A stretch of DNA of 7,403 bases from Candidatus Krumholzibacteriia bacterium (GCA_028696635.1 JAQVGR010000069.1:1-7403), one strand, 5' to 3'; shown: positions 1-7,024, numbered from the stretch's first letter. Numbers and translations are program-made. The notes: generated by a model from the letters alone, not told the origin.

Positions 1-3000
1 CGCGAAGCGGCGGGATCTTCCACCGGCAGCTGATGGAGCTCCAGGGGGACGGCACGTACTGCGGCGCGATCCCCGGCCCGTCGGAGGTCGGCGACATCTA
101 CGAGTACCACATCCTCGCGATGGACGAGTCGTACCGCGGGAACGTCACCCGCGTGCCGGCGACGGGGGAGTACAGCTTCGAGATCGTCGAGTACTTCCTC
201 TGGGATTTCGAGCCTGACGACGGCGGCTTCACCGTCGGAGGCGGCGTGTGGGAGTGGGGCGCCCCGACGAGCGGGCCCGGCGGCGCGCACAGCGGCGCGA
301 ACGTCTGGGCCACCGTGCTCGGCGGCGCCTACCCGGCGAGCGCCAACGCGACGCTCACGATCCCGGCGATCACGCTGGCGGCCGACAAGCCGTACGCGAT
401 GATGTCGCTGTGGCACTGGTACGAGATGGAAGGGGACTACACCCGCTACGACGGTGGGAACGTCAAGATCTCCGTCGACGACGGGGCGACCTGGACGGTC
501 GTCATGCCGGTCGGCGGGTACGACGGGACCGCGAGCAGCAGCAACGCCGGGATCGCCGGCCAGCCGTGCTTCAGCGGGTACAAGAACATGTTCTGGCAGC
601 AGGAGCTCTTCGACCTCTCCCCCTACACGGGGAGCACGGTGATGCTCCGCTACCACTTCGGCAGCGACGGCAGCGTTCACAAGGCCGGCTGGTACATCGA
701 CGACGTGATGGTGCGCAGCACCGACACCGACGACGTGCCGCCGACTATCAGCGGCACCGTGGTGCCGGCAAGCTCGTTCAACGCGGCCGGCCCGTACGCC
801 GTCACGACGACGGCGACGGACTTCCTCGGCACCGTCGCCGGGGTCTGGCTCGTCTACCGCGTCGACGGCGGCGCCTGGGTCGAGACGCCGATGACCGGGA
901 CGGGGAGCAGCTATGCCGGCTCGATACCGGGACAGCCGAACGGCTCGCGGATCCGGCTCTACGTCCGCGCCGAGGATACCTCGGCGAACGAGGCGTTCGA
1001 TCCGGCCGGCGCGCCGGGCGACTGGTACGAGTTCAGCATCCTGCCGTCGGCCCCGATCCTCGTGATGCAGGGGACGAGCTCGAGCACGCCGCTGGCGACC
1101 TTCCAGGAAGCCTTCGGCGACGCCGGGATCGCGGCGGACTTCTGGTACCGCACCGGGCAGGGCTGGCTCACCCCGGCCCAGCTCGCGCTGTACAAGGTGA
1201 TCGTGCTCGACGAGTCGAGCGGCCTGACCACGACACAGCAGGCCGATCTCGCCGCCTGGCTGGGCGGCGGGACGCAGGAGGCCAAGCGCCGCCTGTGGAT
1301 CATGGGGCGCGATCTCGGCTACTCCTCGACGACGAGGCCCTGGGTCGAGCAGTACCTGCGGGCCGCGTACGTCCAGGACAACCCGGGGTTCCGCGAGCTG
1401 ACCGGATACCCGGGAGAGCCGATAGGCGCGGGCGAGACCTTCGTCATCGTCGGCTCCTACCCCGACGAGATCCAGCGTTCGACGGTCTATCTCGGCGGTG
1501 AGCTGGTCTACCAGTACACCGGCGAGGGGACGGCCGCCGCGTCGCGCGACGAGCTCGCCGGGGAGTACGAGAAGGAGGAGAAGGACTGGGACGGCGTGAT
1601 GCCGTACGCGCCGAAGAGCCTCGACGCGGGAGCGGCGATCAAGTACAACGCCGAGACCTACCGCTCCGTCTACTTCTCGTTCAACCTGTACTACGTGCAG
1701 GAGGCGTGGCGGCGCGCCGGGATCGTCGAGCGGGCCATCGGCTGGCTCGCAGCCCCGGACATCGTCCACCAGGCCCTGCACGACACGGAGGACACGCTGA
1801 GCGCCTACCCGGTGCTCGCCCAGGTCTACTCCGAGACCCTCGATCCGAGCCGCGTCCAGCTCGTCTACGACGTCGGCGCCGGCCCCGTCACCGTGACGAT
1901 GGCGCCGACCGCCAACCCGAACGAGTACAGCGCGGCGATCCCGCCGCAGGGGTACGGCACGCTGGTGCAGTACTTCCTGCAGGCATCGAACACCGACGGC
2001 AACACGTCGTACCACCCGCACGGGGCCCCGGCGACGCAGCACACCTTCGAGGTGACCGCGGACCGGACGCCCCCCGAGATCGTCCACATCCCGCTCGGCA
2101 ACTCGGCCGACATGACGGGCCCGTGGACGGTCAGCGCCGTGGTGACCGACAACGTCGGCGTCGACCCGGCGGGTGTCAGGCTGATCTGGAACAAGAACAG
2201 CGGAGCGAACACCACCGTGGCGATGGCGAATACGTCGGGCGACACGTACGAGGCCCAGATACCGGGACCGGCCGTGCTCGGCGACATGTTCAGCTACTAC
2301 ATCACGGCGCGCGACATCGCGACGCTGCCCAACACGGCGCGGGAGCCGGCTGCCGGCTACCATTCGTTCGAGATCGTCGACTACTACGCGTGGGATTTCG
2401 AGCCCGGCGACGGCGGTTTCGCGGCGACCGGTCCGGACTGGGAGTGGGGAACCCCCACCAACGGCCCGGGCTCCGCGCATTCCGGCGTCAACGTGTGGGG
2501 CACGAAGATCGCGGCGGACTACTCGGCGAGCTCGAACTCGAAGCTCGACCTGCCCGCCCTCACCGTACCGACCTCGGCGCCGAGCGCCGTGCTGAGCTGG
2601 TGGCAGTGGTACTACTGCGAGACGAACTACGACGGCGGGAACGTCAAGATCTCGACCGACGGCGGCTCGACGTGGACCATCCTCATGCCCGACATCGGGT
2701 ACACCGGCACGGCGCGGACCACCAACGCCGGCATCCCCGGCGAGGTCTGCTTCACCGGGTACCTGCATAACGCGTGGGAGCAGGCCACGGTCAACCTGAC
2801 GCCGTACATCGGACAGTCGGTGATCATCCGCTTCCACTTCGGCAGCGATTCGAGCGTCAACAGGGCGGGGTGGTTCATCGACGACGTGCGGATCGAGGGT
2901 GTCACCGACACCGAAGGCCCGCTCTTCGTCTCCACCACGGTGCCCGGCTCGACCTTCGACACCGTCGGTCCGTACACGGTCATGAGCGAGATCGTCGACG

Positions 3001-4298
3001 CGCTGAGCGGCGTCGCCTCGGCGACCCTGCACTACAGCGTCGACAACGGCATGACCTGGAACGACGTCGCGATGTCTCCAGCCGGCGGGAACGACTGGTC
3101 GGGCGACATCCCGGGACAGCCCTCCGGCACCAGGGTCCGGTTCTGGCTCGATGCGGAGGACACCGGCGGGAACGGCTCTGTCGATCCGGCCGGCGCCCCG
3201 GGGGCGTGGTACGAGTTCGGGATCATGCCGTCCGGCGACTACCTCGTGATCCTCGGCGGAGGGTCCTACACTCCGCAGGCGACCTGGCAGGCCGCCTTCA
3301 CCGTGATCGGGGAGACGGTAGATTTCTGGAACTGGGACGCGATGGGTCTACCGACCCTCGAGATGCTCCTCTCGTACACCGGCGTGATCGTCGACGAGAG
3401 CTGGTACCTCGACGCGGCCCAGATGACGCTGCTCGGCTCGTTCCTCGGCACCGACGACGGCGTGCGCAAGCAGGTCTTCTTCACCGGAAGGGATCTCTCG
3501 TACGGCTCGACGGCGAGGGCGTGGATGGAGCAGCACACCGGCGCCGCCTACGTGAAGGACGATCCGGGGTGGCGCAGGCTGAGCTCGACCGCGGGGGATC
3601 CGATCGGCAACGACGAGACCTTCGTCATCGCCGGCTCGTACCCCGACGAGCTGCAGCTCTCCGCCTCCTGGCCCGGCGGCGCGATCGTGTACTACTACAG
3701 CGCCCTCAACAACACCCTCGATCTCTTCCCGACCGAGGAGCAGACGAGGGAGTTCTACGAGAAGATCGGGAAGGAGTGGGATCCCAGGCTCTGGCCGATG
3801 GATCCCGGGAGCAGCGATGCGGCGGCCGGCGTCAGGTTCGTCGGCCCGTATCACAACTCCGTCTACTTCTCGTTCGGCTTCAACTACATCCAGGAGGAGA
3901 CCCGCAGGGCCGAGATCCTCGGACGCGTCCTCGCCTGGCTCGGGACGGCGACGGGTCTGTCGACCGACATGGCCTCTCGCGCTTCCCTCGCCGAGGAGGC
4001 TCCGCCGATCCCGGATGAGCTGACCCTCCTGCAGAACTACCCGAACCCGTTCAACCCCGTCACGCGGATACAGTTCGGCGTGCCGGCGGGATACGACGGG
4101 GCGGTGGAACTGCGGATCTACAACGTGAAGGGCGAGCTCGTCGCGACCCTCTTCTCGGGGACCGCGCACCCCGGCTTCCACACATTCGAGTGGAACGGGC
4201 GCAACGAGGGAGGCCGCCAGGTCAGCACCGGCATCTACTTCTGCCGATTCTGCGCCGGCGACACCACCATGACGAAGAAGATGGTGCTCCTGCGGTAG
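1..4298 (+). CDS. Large secreted modular protein with duplicated 730-residue unit and FlgD-like/sorting C-terminus (5' partial)
   Basis: The frame is open to the left edge (first full codon at base 3) and stops with TAG at 4296-4298. The ATG at 33 is internal, because the ten codons before it align with the same Ig-like domain later in the protein. Numbering residues from that ATG, the order is: end of an Ig-like domain (1-56); beta-sandwich like immune inhibitor A VEG or MAM domains (57-228, WDFEP start, GWYIDDV end); Ig-like (235-338); Rossmann-like domain (339-573); Ig-like (574-677); Ig-like (678-786); second beta-sandwich (787-955, GWFIDDV); Ig-like (958-1064); second Rossmann-like domain (1065-1303); short linker; C-terminal domain (about 1332-1421) with NYPNPFNP at 1335-1342 and a final KKMVLLR. 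The C-terminus resembles FlgD Ig-like and Por-type (T9SS) tails, so export to the cell surface is inferred. No catalytic residues are recognised in the visible part; a protease domain could lie upstream. Cys1404 and Cys1407 make an unusual CxxC near the end of this domain. Confidence 0.9.
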   Translation, partial: RSGGIFHRQLMELQGDGTYCGAIPGPSEVGDIYEYHILAMDESYRGNVTRVPATGEYSFEIVEYFLWDFEPDDGGFTVGGGVWEWGAPTSGPGGAHSGANVWATVLGGAYPASANATLTIPAITLAADKPYAMMSLWHWYEMEGDYTRYDGGNVKISVDDGATWTVVMPVGGYDGTASSSNAGIAGQPCFSGYKNMFWQQELFDLSPYTGSTVMLRYHFGSDGSVHKAGWYIDDVMVRSTDTDDVPPTISGTVVPASSFNAAGPYAVTTTATDFLGTVAGVWLVYRVDGGAWVETPMTGTGSSYAGSIPGQPNGSRIRLYVRAEDTSANEAFDPAGAPGDWYEFSILPSAPILVMQGTSSSTPLATFQEAFGDAGIAADFWYRTGQGWLTPAQLALYKVIVLDESSGLTTTQQADLAAWLGGGTQEAKRRLWIMGRDLGYSSTTRPWVEQYLRAAYVQDNPGFRELTGYPGEPIGAGETFVIVGSYPDEIQRSTVYLGGELVYQYTGEGTAAASRDELAGEYEKEEKDWDGVMPYAPKSLDAGAAIKYNAETYRSVYFSFNLYYVQEAWRRAGIVERAIGWLAAPDIVHQALHDTEDTLSAYPVLAQVYSETLDPSRVQLVYDVGAGPVTVTMAPTANPNEYSAAIPPQGYGTLVQYFLQASNTDGNTSYHPHGAPATQHTFEVTADRTPPEIVHIPLGNSADMTGPWTVSAVVTDNVGVDPAGVRLIWNKNSGANTTVAMANTSGDTYEAQIPGPAVLGDMFSYYITARDIATLPNTAREPAAGYHSFEIVDYYAWDFEPGDGGFAATGPDWEWGTPTNGPGSAHSGVNVWGTKIAADYSASSNSKLDLPALTVPTSAPSAVLSWWQWYYCETNYDGGNVKISTDGGSTWTILMPDIGYTGTARTTNAGIPGEVCFTGYLHNAWEQATVNLTPYIGQSVIIRFHFGSDSSVNRAGWFIDDVRIEGVTDTEGPLFVSTTVPGSTFDTVGPYTVMSEIVDALSGVASATLHYSVDNGMTWNDVAMSPAGGNDWSGDIPGQPSGTRVRFWLDAEDTGGNGSVDPAGAPGAWYEFGIMPSGDYLVILGGGSYTPQATWQAAFTVIGETVDFWNWDAMGLPTLEMLLSYTGVIVDESWYLDAAQMTLLGSFLGTDDGVRKQVFFTGRDLSYGSTARAWMEQHTGAAYVKDDPGWRRLSSTAGDPIGNDETFVIAGSYPDELQLSASWPGGAIVYYYSALNNTLDLFPTEEQTREFYEKIGKEWDPRLWPMDPGSSDAAAGVRFVGPYHNSVYFSFGFNYIQEETRRAEILGRVLAWLGTATGLSTDMASRASLAEEAPPIPDELTLLQNYPNPFNPVTRIQFGVPAGYDGAVELRIYNVKGELVATLFSGTAHPGFHTFEWNGRNEGGRQVSTGIYFCRFCAGDTTMTKKMVLLR
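3..1751 (+). repeat. First (5'-truncated) copy of the 730-residue internal duplication
   Basis: This stretch encodes most of one module: the end of an Ig-like domain, the WDFEP beta-sandwich, another Ig-like domain and a Rossmann-like domain ending in GWLA. It aligns colinearly with 1752-3941, with WDFEP at residues 57 and 787 and VYFSF at 546 and 1277. Two gap-free stretches were counted by eye: 26 of 36 residues are identical from the WDFEP start (57-92 against 787-822), and 36 of 57 across residues 425-481 against 1152-1208. The missing left part of the module lies outside the window. Confidence 0.88.
1752..3941 (+). repeat. Second, complete copy of the 730-residue internal duplication
   Basis: Residues 574-1303 form the complete module: two Ig-like domains (574-677, 678-786), the WDFEP beta-sandwich (787-955), an Ig-like domain (958-1064) and a Rossmann-like domain (1065-1303). 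The Rossmann-like domain opens with a hydrophobic strand (DYLVILGGG), has a second strand before DES (GVIVDES), and carries the block GRDL.Y.ST..W.EQ with GSYPDE, which is the best conserved part between copies. Both copies of this domain lack cysteine, so the nucleophile of glutamine amidotransferases is absent and a binding or structural role is more likely. Confidence 0.88.
4035..4295 (+). other. C-terminal FlgD-like Ig / Por-secretion-like sorting domain (part of the large CDS)
   Basis: Residues 1335-1421 begin with NYPNPFNP, continue with a strand ending in FGVP, then LRIYNVKGELVATL, an FEWNGRNEGGRQVSTGIY segment, and end in TKKMVLLR. This pattern is typical of the overlapping FlgD_ig and T9SS type A sorting-domain families at the C-termini of secreted proteins in the FCB group. 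Which family fits better, and whether the organism has a T9SS, cannot be decided from this window. Confidence 0.85.
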
Positions 4299-4316
4299 CG
4301 GAGATCTCAGCCGTAT

Positions 4317-4322
4317 AGGAGG
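4317..4322 (+). promoter_or_regulatory. Strong Shine-Dalgarno (AGGAGG) of the 22-codon leader frame
   Basis: A perfect AGGAGG lies 5 bases before the ATG at 4328, 19 bases after the stop of the large CDS. It is the only good ribosome-binding site in this junction. The downstream glycosyltransferase start at 4393 has none, so this site probably drives translation of the junction frame and, through the ATGA overlap, of the glycosyltransferase. Confidence 0.65.
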
Positions 4323-4327
4323 ATGCA

Positions 4328-4396
4328 ATGCCGTCCGGCCGCCGGATCCGAAAGGGATCCGGCGGCCGGACCTCGAAACGGCTCTGTCCGATATGA
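4328..4396 (+). CDS. Possible 22-residue leader peptide translationally coupled to the glycosyltransferase
   Basis: The frame starts with ATG at 4328 after a well-spaced AGGAGG and stops with TGA at 4394-4396, overlapping the ATG of the next gene as ATGA. The peptide is short and basic (it starts MPSGRRIRKG and ends RLCPI), with no recognisable family, signal peptide or membrane segment. Codons 2-15 coincide with a perfect 17-bp inverted repeat, so the residues may simply reflect the RNA structure. The good ribosome site, the exact stop/start overlap and the lack of a Shine-Dalgarno at 4393 argue that it is translated, as a leader or coupling frame. It could still be chance in an intergenic terminator region. 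Confidence 0.4.
   Translation: MPSGRRIRKGSGGRTSKRLCPI
4333..4371 (+). terminator. Perfect 17-bp hairpin, intrinsic-terminator-like or attenuator
   Basis: The left arm GTCCGGCCGCCGGATCC (4333-4349) is exactly complementary to the right arm at 4355-4371, with a 5-base GAAAG loop. The stem is very GC-rich and begins 34 bases after the large CDS stop, where a terminator is expected. No T-run follows (the next bases are CTCGAAACGG), so it is not a canonical rho-independent terminator. Being symmetric it could work on either strand or stabilise the 3' end of the upstream mRNA. It lies inside the possible leader frame, so a translating ribosome would melt it. Confidence 0.7.
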
Positions 4397-6444
4397 GAAG
4401 TGATCATCGCAACCGTCTCATCATCCCCGGCGGGACCGCCCCGGCCGGATTCCGTCTGCCGCTCCTGATCCTCGCTGTGGCGTTCGCCGTCCGCCTCGTC
4501 TACGTTCTCGGTCTGCGAGGCACGCCTCCCGGGGAGCTCCTTCTCATCGACTCGGAGACGTACGACCGTCTCGCGCGCGCCCTCCTCGGCGGCGGGATCG
4601 AGGGGGAGGAGGCATATGCCGTCAACGTCCTCTACCCCTACTTCCTGGCCGGGGTCTACGCGGTGGCGGGAGGAGCGAAGATCGCGGTTCTCGTCGCCCA
4701 GGCGATGCTCGATTCCCTGACGTGCGTGCTGATATTCCTCGCGGCGACGCGCCTCGCCGGCCGCGCGACCGCGCTCGTCTGCGCGGGGATCGCGGTGCTC
4801 TACGCTCCGCTCGTCGCCTATTCGGGGGCGATCCTCACTCCGACGCTGGTGACCTTCCTCGCCGCGCTCGCCCTGTTCCTCCTGGTCATCTACCAGGAGA
4901 GACCGAGCTGGCGGACGGCGCTGGCCGGCGGCGCCGTCATCGGCCTGGCCACCCTGGGGCGCGGCAATCACCTGCTCCTCGTACCGCTCTGCGGGGTCTT
5001 CTTCTTCCTTGCGGCCGGCAGCAGGAAGACCGCTCTCCGCCACTGGGGCGCGCTCGCCCTGGGCGCGCTCCTCGTAATTGCCCCATTCAACCTGCGCAAC
5101 TATCTCGTCGCCCGCCAGTGGGTGCCGGTTGCGGCGAACTACGCCGCCTTCTACATCGGCCACAACCCGGAGGCGACCGGCCTGTACGCCATGCCCTCGT
5201 TCACGGAGAGCGCGCGCTTCGACTCCGAGGTGTGGGGCACGCGCGACGCGGTAGCGCGCAAGCTCGGCCGCCCCGTGACCCTTGCCGAGTCGTCGCGCTA
5301 TCTGTTGATGGAGGGAGTGCGCTATGCCGCCGCTCACCCGCTCGAAGAGCTCCGTCTGGCGGCCAGGAAGTTCCATTTCTTCTGGAACCGGACCGAGCCG
5401 CCCACCAACCTCAGTTACTACTTCGCGCGGGAATTCTCGCCGCTCCTGCGGGGGCTGCCGCTCGACTTCGGGATCGTCGGGCCCTTCGTCCTTCTCGGGC
5501 TCTGGCTGTCGCGCCGGGAGCCGCGGCGGTTCGTTCTGCTCTGGATCTTCGTCGCGGTGAACCTGCTGACCGCGCTGCTGTTCTTCGTCTCGGCGGAGTA
5601 CCGGCTCCCGATGCTCCCCGCGGCGATCGTCCTGGCCGGATACGCCCTTGTCCGGCTCGTCCGCGCCGTGCGGACGCGGCCGTCCCCCGGGATGCCCGTG
5701 GCGCTCGCCGTCCTCGCCGCGGCCGCTCTGTTCGTCAACATACGGCCGCCGATCCTGCAGCGGCAGTCCCTTCTGCGCGTCGACTACCTCAACTTCGGCC
5801 GGCTGTACCTGGACCGGGGAGAGCACGAGCGCGCGAGGTTCCTGTTCGGGCGCTCCCTGGCCATCGACCCGAACTATGCCCTCGCATACGAGTCTCTGGC
5901 CGAACTGAGCCGTCGCGAAGGAGACGATTCGGCGGCGCTGCAATATGCGCAGCGGGCGTGGCAGCTCGGCGCGTCCTCCGCGCAGGGCGCTCGAACGCCC
6001 GAGGCCGAAGACGACGCTCCGCTTGCGCCGGCGCCAGCCGGACCCGCGGGCCCTTCGCCGCTCCAGGACCGCATCCTCGAGCTGGGCGCTCTCTACAAGG
6101 CCGGCCGCTGGAGCGAGGCGCGCGAGGGGTTTCAGGCGCTGCTCGGCGACGCATGGGCGCACGGCGATACGGCGCTCGCGATCCAGATGCAGAACAACGT
6201 CGGCCTCTGCTACTTCAAGATCGGCGATCTGGCGCGGGCCGAGGAGGCGTTTTGCCGGATCATCGACCTCTCGCCCGGCTACGTGAAGGCCTACAACAAC
6301 CTCGGACTGGTCAGGGAGGCCCGGGGAAGAACTGCCGAAGCGGCCGAGGCGTACGAGGCGGTTCTCGAGCGCCAGCCGGGGAACGTTGTCGCCCGTCGGG
6401 CGCTGTCCAGGCTGCGAGGCGCCCCCGGCACGTCTCCGCGCTGA
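4393..6444 (+). CDS. GT39/PMT-like membrane glycosyltransferase with C-terminal TPR domain
   Basis: This 683-residue integral membrane protein probably transfers a sugar from a polyprenyl-phosphate donor on the periplasmic side of the inner membrane, as GT-C fold enzymes of the ArnT/PMT type do. The first membrane helix is at about 21-41, followed by a loop with Asp53 in LLIDSETYDR, where GT-C enzymes keep an acidic catalytic residue. Further hydrophobic segments lie at about 96-160, 175-233, 359-371, 379-400, 405-423 and 433-451. The EYRLPMLP segment at 402-409 resembles the conserved motif before the late helices of the family. Soluble TPR-type helices follow at about 463-528 and 560-675, split by an acidic/Ala-Pro linker (about 533-556). 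The ATG at 4393 is the only plausible start: no other ATG or GTG in frame is near upstream. It lacks a Shine-Dalgarno and overlaps the leader stop as ATGA. Donor, acceptor and exact GT family are unknown; O-antigen or surface-protein glycosylation are possible roles. Confidence 0.85.
   Translation: MRSDHRNRLIIPGGTAPAGFRLPLLILAVAFAVRLVYVLGLRGTPPGELLLIDSETYDRLARALLGGGIEGEEAYAVNVLYPYFLAGVYAVAGGAKIAVLVAQAMLDSLTCVLIFLAATRLAGRATALVCAGIAVLYAPLVAYSGAILTPTLVTFLAALALFLLVIYQERPSWRTALAGGAVIGLATLGRGNHLLLVPLCGVFFFLAAGSRKTALRHWGALALGALLVIAPFNLRNYLVARQWVPVAANYAAFYIGHNPEATGLYAMPSFTESARFDSEVWGTRDAVARKLGRPVTLAESSRYLLMEGVRYAAAHPLEELRLAARKFHFFWNRTEPPTNLSYYFAREFSPLLRGLPLDFGIVGPFVLLGLWLSRREPRRFVLLWIFVAVNLLTALLFFVSAEYRLPMLPAAIVLAGYALVRLVRAVRTRPSPGMPVALAVLAAAALFVNIRPPILQRQSLLRVDYLNFGRLYLDRGEHERARFLFGRSLAIDPNYALAYESLAELSRREGDDSAALQYAQRAWQLGASSAQGARTPEAEDDAPLAPAPAGPAGPSPLQDRILELGALYKAGRWSEAREGFQALLGDAWAHGDTALAIQMQNNVGLCYFKIGDLARAEEAFCRIIDLSPGYVKAYNNLGLVREARGRTAEAAEAYEAVLERQPGNVVARRALSRLRGAPGTSPR
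5779..6420 (+). other. TPR region of the glycosyltransferase (two blocks separated by a low-complexity linker)
   Basis: Residues 463-496 and 497-528 are two TPR-like helix pairs (YLNFGRLYLDRGEHERARFL and the following ESLAELSRREGDDSAALQYA). After an Ala/Pro/Glu-rich linker come another helix pair at about 560-590, a clear TPR at 599-633 (NNVGLCYFKIGDLARAEEAF) and one at 634-668 (NNLGLVREARGRTAEAAEAY). TPRs act in protein-protein contact. Placed after the last membrane helix, they may recruit acceptor proteins or partner enzymes; the side of the membrane cannot be fixed from sequence reading alone. Confidence 0.75.
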
Positions 6445-6511
6445 ACCCGCGCGAACGAATCGCTGAAATCATGCCCGCCCGGGACTCCGGAAAGATCCGT
6501 TTCGATAGGGT

Positions 6512-6538
6512 TTGGTACCAACTTTCACGGGTGATCAC
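6512..6538. promoter_or_regulatory. Pair of perfect palindromes, possible operator
   Basis: TTGGTACCAA (6512-6521) and GTGATCAC (6531-6538) are each self-complementary. Their centres are 18 bases apart, about 1.7 helical turns. They sit 35-60 bases before the extended -10-like element at 6571, a position suited to regulator binding. No known regulator consensus is matched, and single short palindromes are expected by chance. Confidence 0.25.
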
Positions 6539-6550
6539 GGTATTTATCGA

Positions 6551-6579
6551 TGGATGCCGTGTATGAAATATGGTACAAT
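6551..6579 (+). promoter_or_regulatory. Candidate promoter with extended -10 (TGGTACAAT)
   Basis: TACAAT at 6574-6579 matches five of six bases of the sigma-70 -10 consensus and is preceded by TGG, the TGn extension. The -35 at 17-base spacing, TGGATG (6551-6556), matches only three of six, as is tolerated with extended -10 elements. It lies in the most AT-rich part of the intergenic region. If used, transcripts would carry a leader of about 440 bases before the ATG at 7025. Sigma preferences of this lineage are unknown. Confidence 0.35.
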
Positions 6580-6618
6580 CAGCGGCTAGGGGAAATACCA
6601 GCACACAATACACGGCAG

Positions 6619-6646
6619 GTTGGCGGGGGAGGTTCTCTTCGCCAAT
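6619..6646 (+). other. Weak intergenic hairpin
   Basis: TTGGCG (6620-6625) pairs exactly with CGCCAA (6640-6645). Inside it, GAG (6629-6631) pairs with CTC (6635-6637) around a GTT loop, with two G-T pairs possible between the two stems. It could be part of a structured leader downstream of the candidate promoter. The stem is modest and may be chance. Confidence 0.25.
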
Positions 6647-7010
6647 GCCCGGCCGGCCCCATTCTGATACGCCGGTCCGGAAAGTGATCAGGGGACGGGG
6701 GATTGCATCCACGCCCATTTTACGAGGCGCGAGGCGTCTGCCTTCGCCGATGGGGATGGGTTACTTGCCGAGAACTCGGATCCTTTGTGAGCTGACCGCA
6801 CGACCTGTCTGCAGCGAGAGGCCCTCAGCCGCTACGCCGGTTTCAATGATCGCGCGAGCGTGCGAATCACTTCGGCTCTCCGCTAACCCGCTCGTCCGGT
6901 CTTCATGCCTGTTCAACATCCAATCCTCTTCGAAAAAGCTGTAAACGGTGCTCATGCAAGATTGCGGTCATAAATTGGCTGTTCGGATGCAAAGGGTAAT
7001 CTTCATTCGC

Positions 7011-7019
7011 AAAGGCGGA
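7011..7019 (+). promoter_or_regulatory. Ribosome-binding site of the exported repeat protein
   Basis: AAAGGCGGA ends 5 bases before the ATG at 7025 and is an imperfect Shine-Dalgarno (AGGCGG instead of AGGAGG). Together with the signal peptide encoded right after it, it supports the chosen start over the second ATG at 7037. Confidence 0.55.
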
Positions 7020-7024
7020 CTCGT

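Larger units (their letters stand above)
6445..7024 (+). other. 580-base intergenic region without a convincing gene
   Basis: Between the glycosyltransferase stop and the next start the sequence changes in character. For example 25 of 60 bases are G or C at 6541-6600 and 27 of 60 at 6901-6960, against far higher values in the two preceding genes. It holds two short palindromes, an extended -10-like element and a hairpin, listed separately. Frames on both strands are short, lack ribosome sites and resemble no known family. No tRNA-like T-arm or rRNA segment was seen. The length suggests an independent transcription start and possibly a long 5' leader for the gene at 7025. Confidence 0.6.

Noticed and set aside
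33..35. ATG at 33 as the true start of the large protein
   Set aside because: The frame is open upstream to the window edge, and the codons before this ATG encode part of an Ig-like domain that aligns with residues around 700-740. There is no signal peptide after it.
248..1501. 417-codon alternate frame within the large secreted protein
   Set aside because: Almost entirely Arg-rich and low complexity; the overlapping frame has duplicated recognisable domains.
4222..6162. 646-codon open frame on the minus strand
   Set aside because: It lies antisense to the glycosyltransferase, whose membrane helices and TPRs are clear. Its translation is dominated by Arg, Glu, Gly and Pro, as expected opposite high-GC codons, and it contains no recognisable domain.
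4722..6566. 614-codon frame on the plus strand overlapping the glycosyltransferase
   Set aside because: Arg/Pro/Ala-rich alternate-frame translation without domains; a GC-driven shadow of the real gene.
6657..6694. Possible group II intron domain V or other structured RNA
   Set aside because: A CTGAT/ATCAG stem with adjacent CCC/GGG can be drawn, but the inner part does not fold into a domain V-like helix and no reverse transcriptase or intron ends are visible.
6570..6944. 124-codon plus-strand frame in the intergenic region
   Set aside because: No ribosome-binding site, the start overlaps the candidate -10 element, and the composition is not protein-like.
6761..6955. 64-codon minus-strand frame (MSTVYSFFEEDW...)
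   Set aside because: It looks somewhat more protein-like than other intergenic frames, but has no Shine-Dalgarno and no recognisable family, so it was not called.
6975..7002. Promoter TTGGCT-16-TAATCT just before the third gene
   Set aside because: Only four of six and three of six consensus matches; not better than expected by chance.
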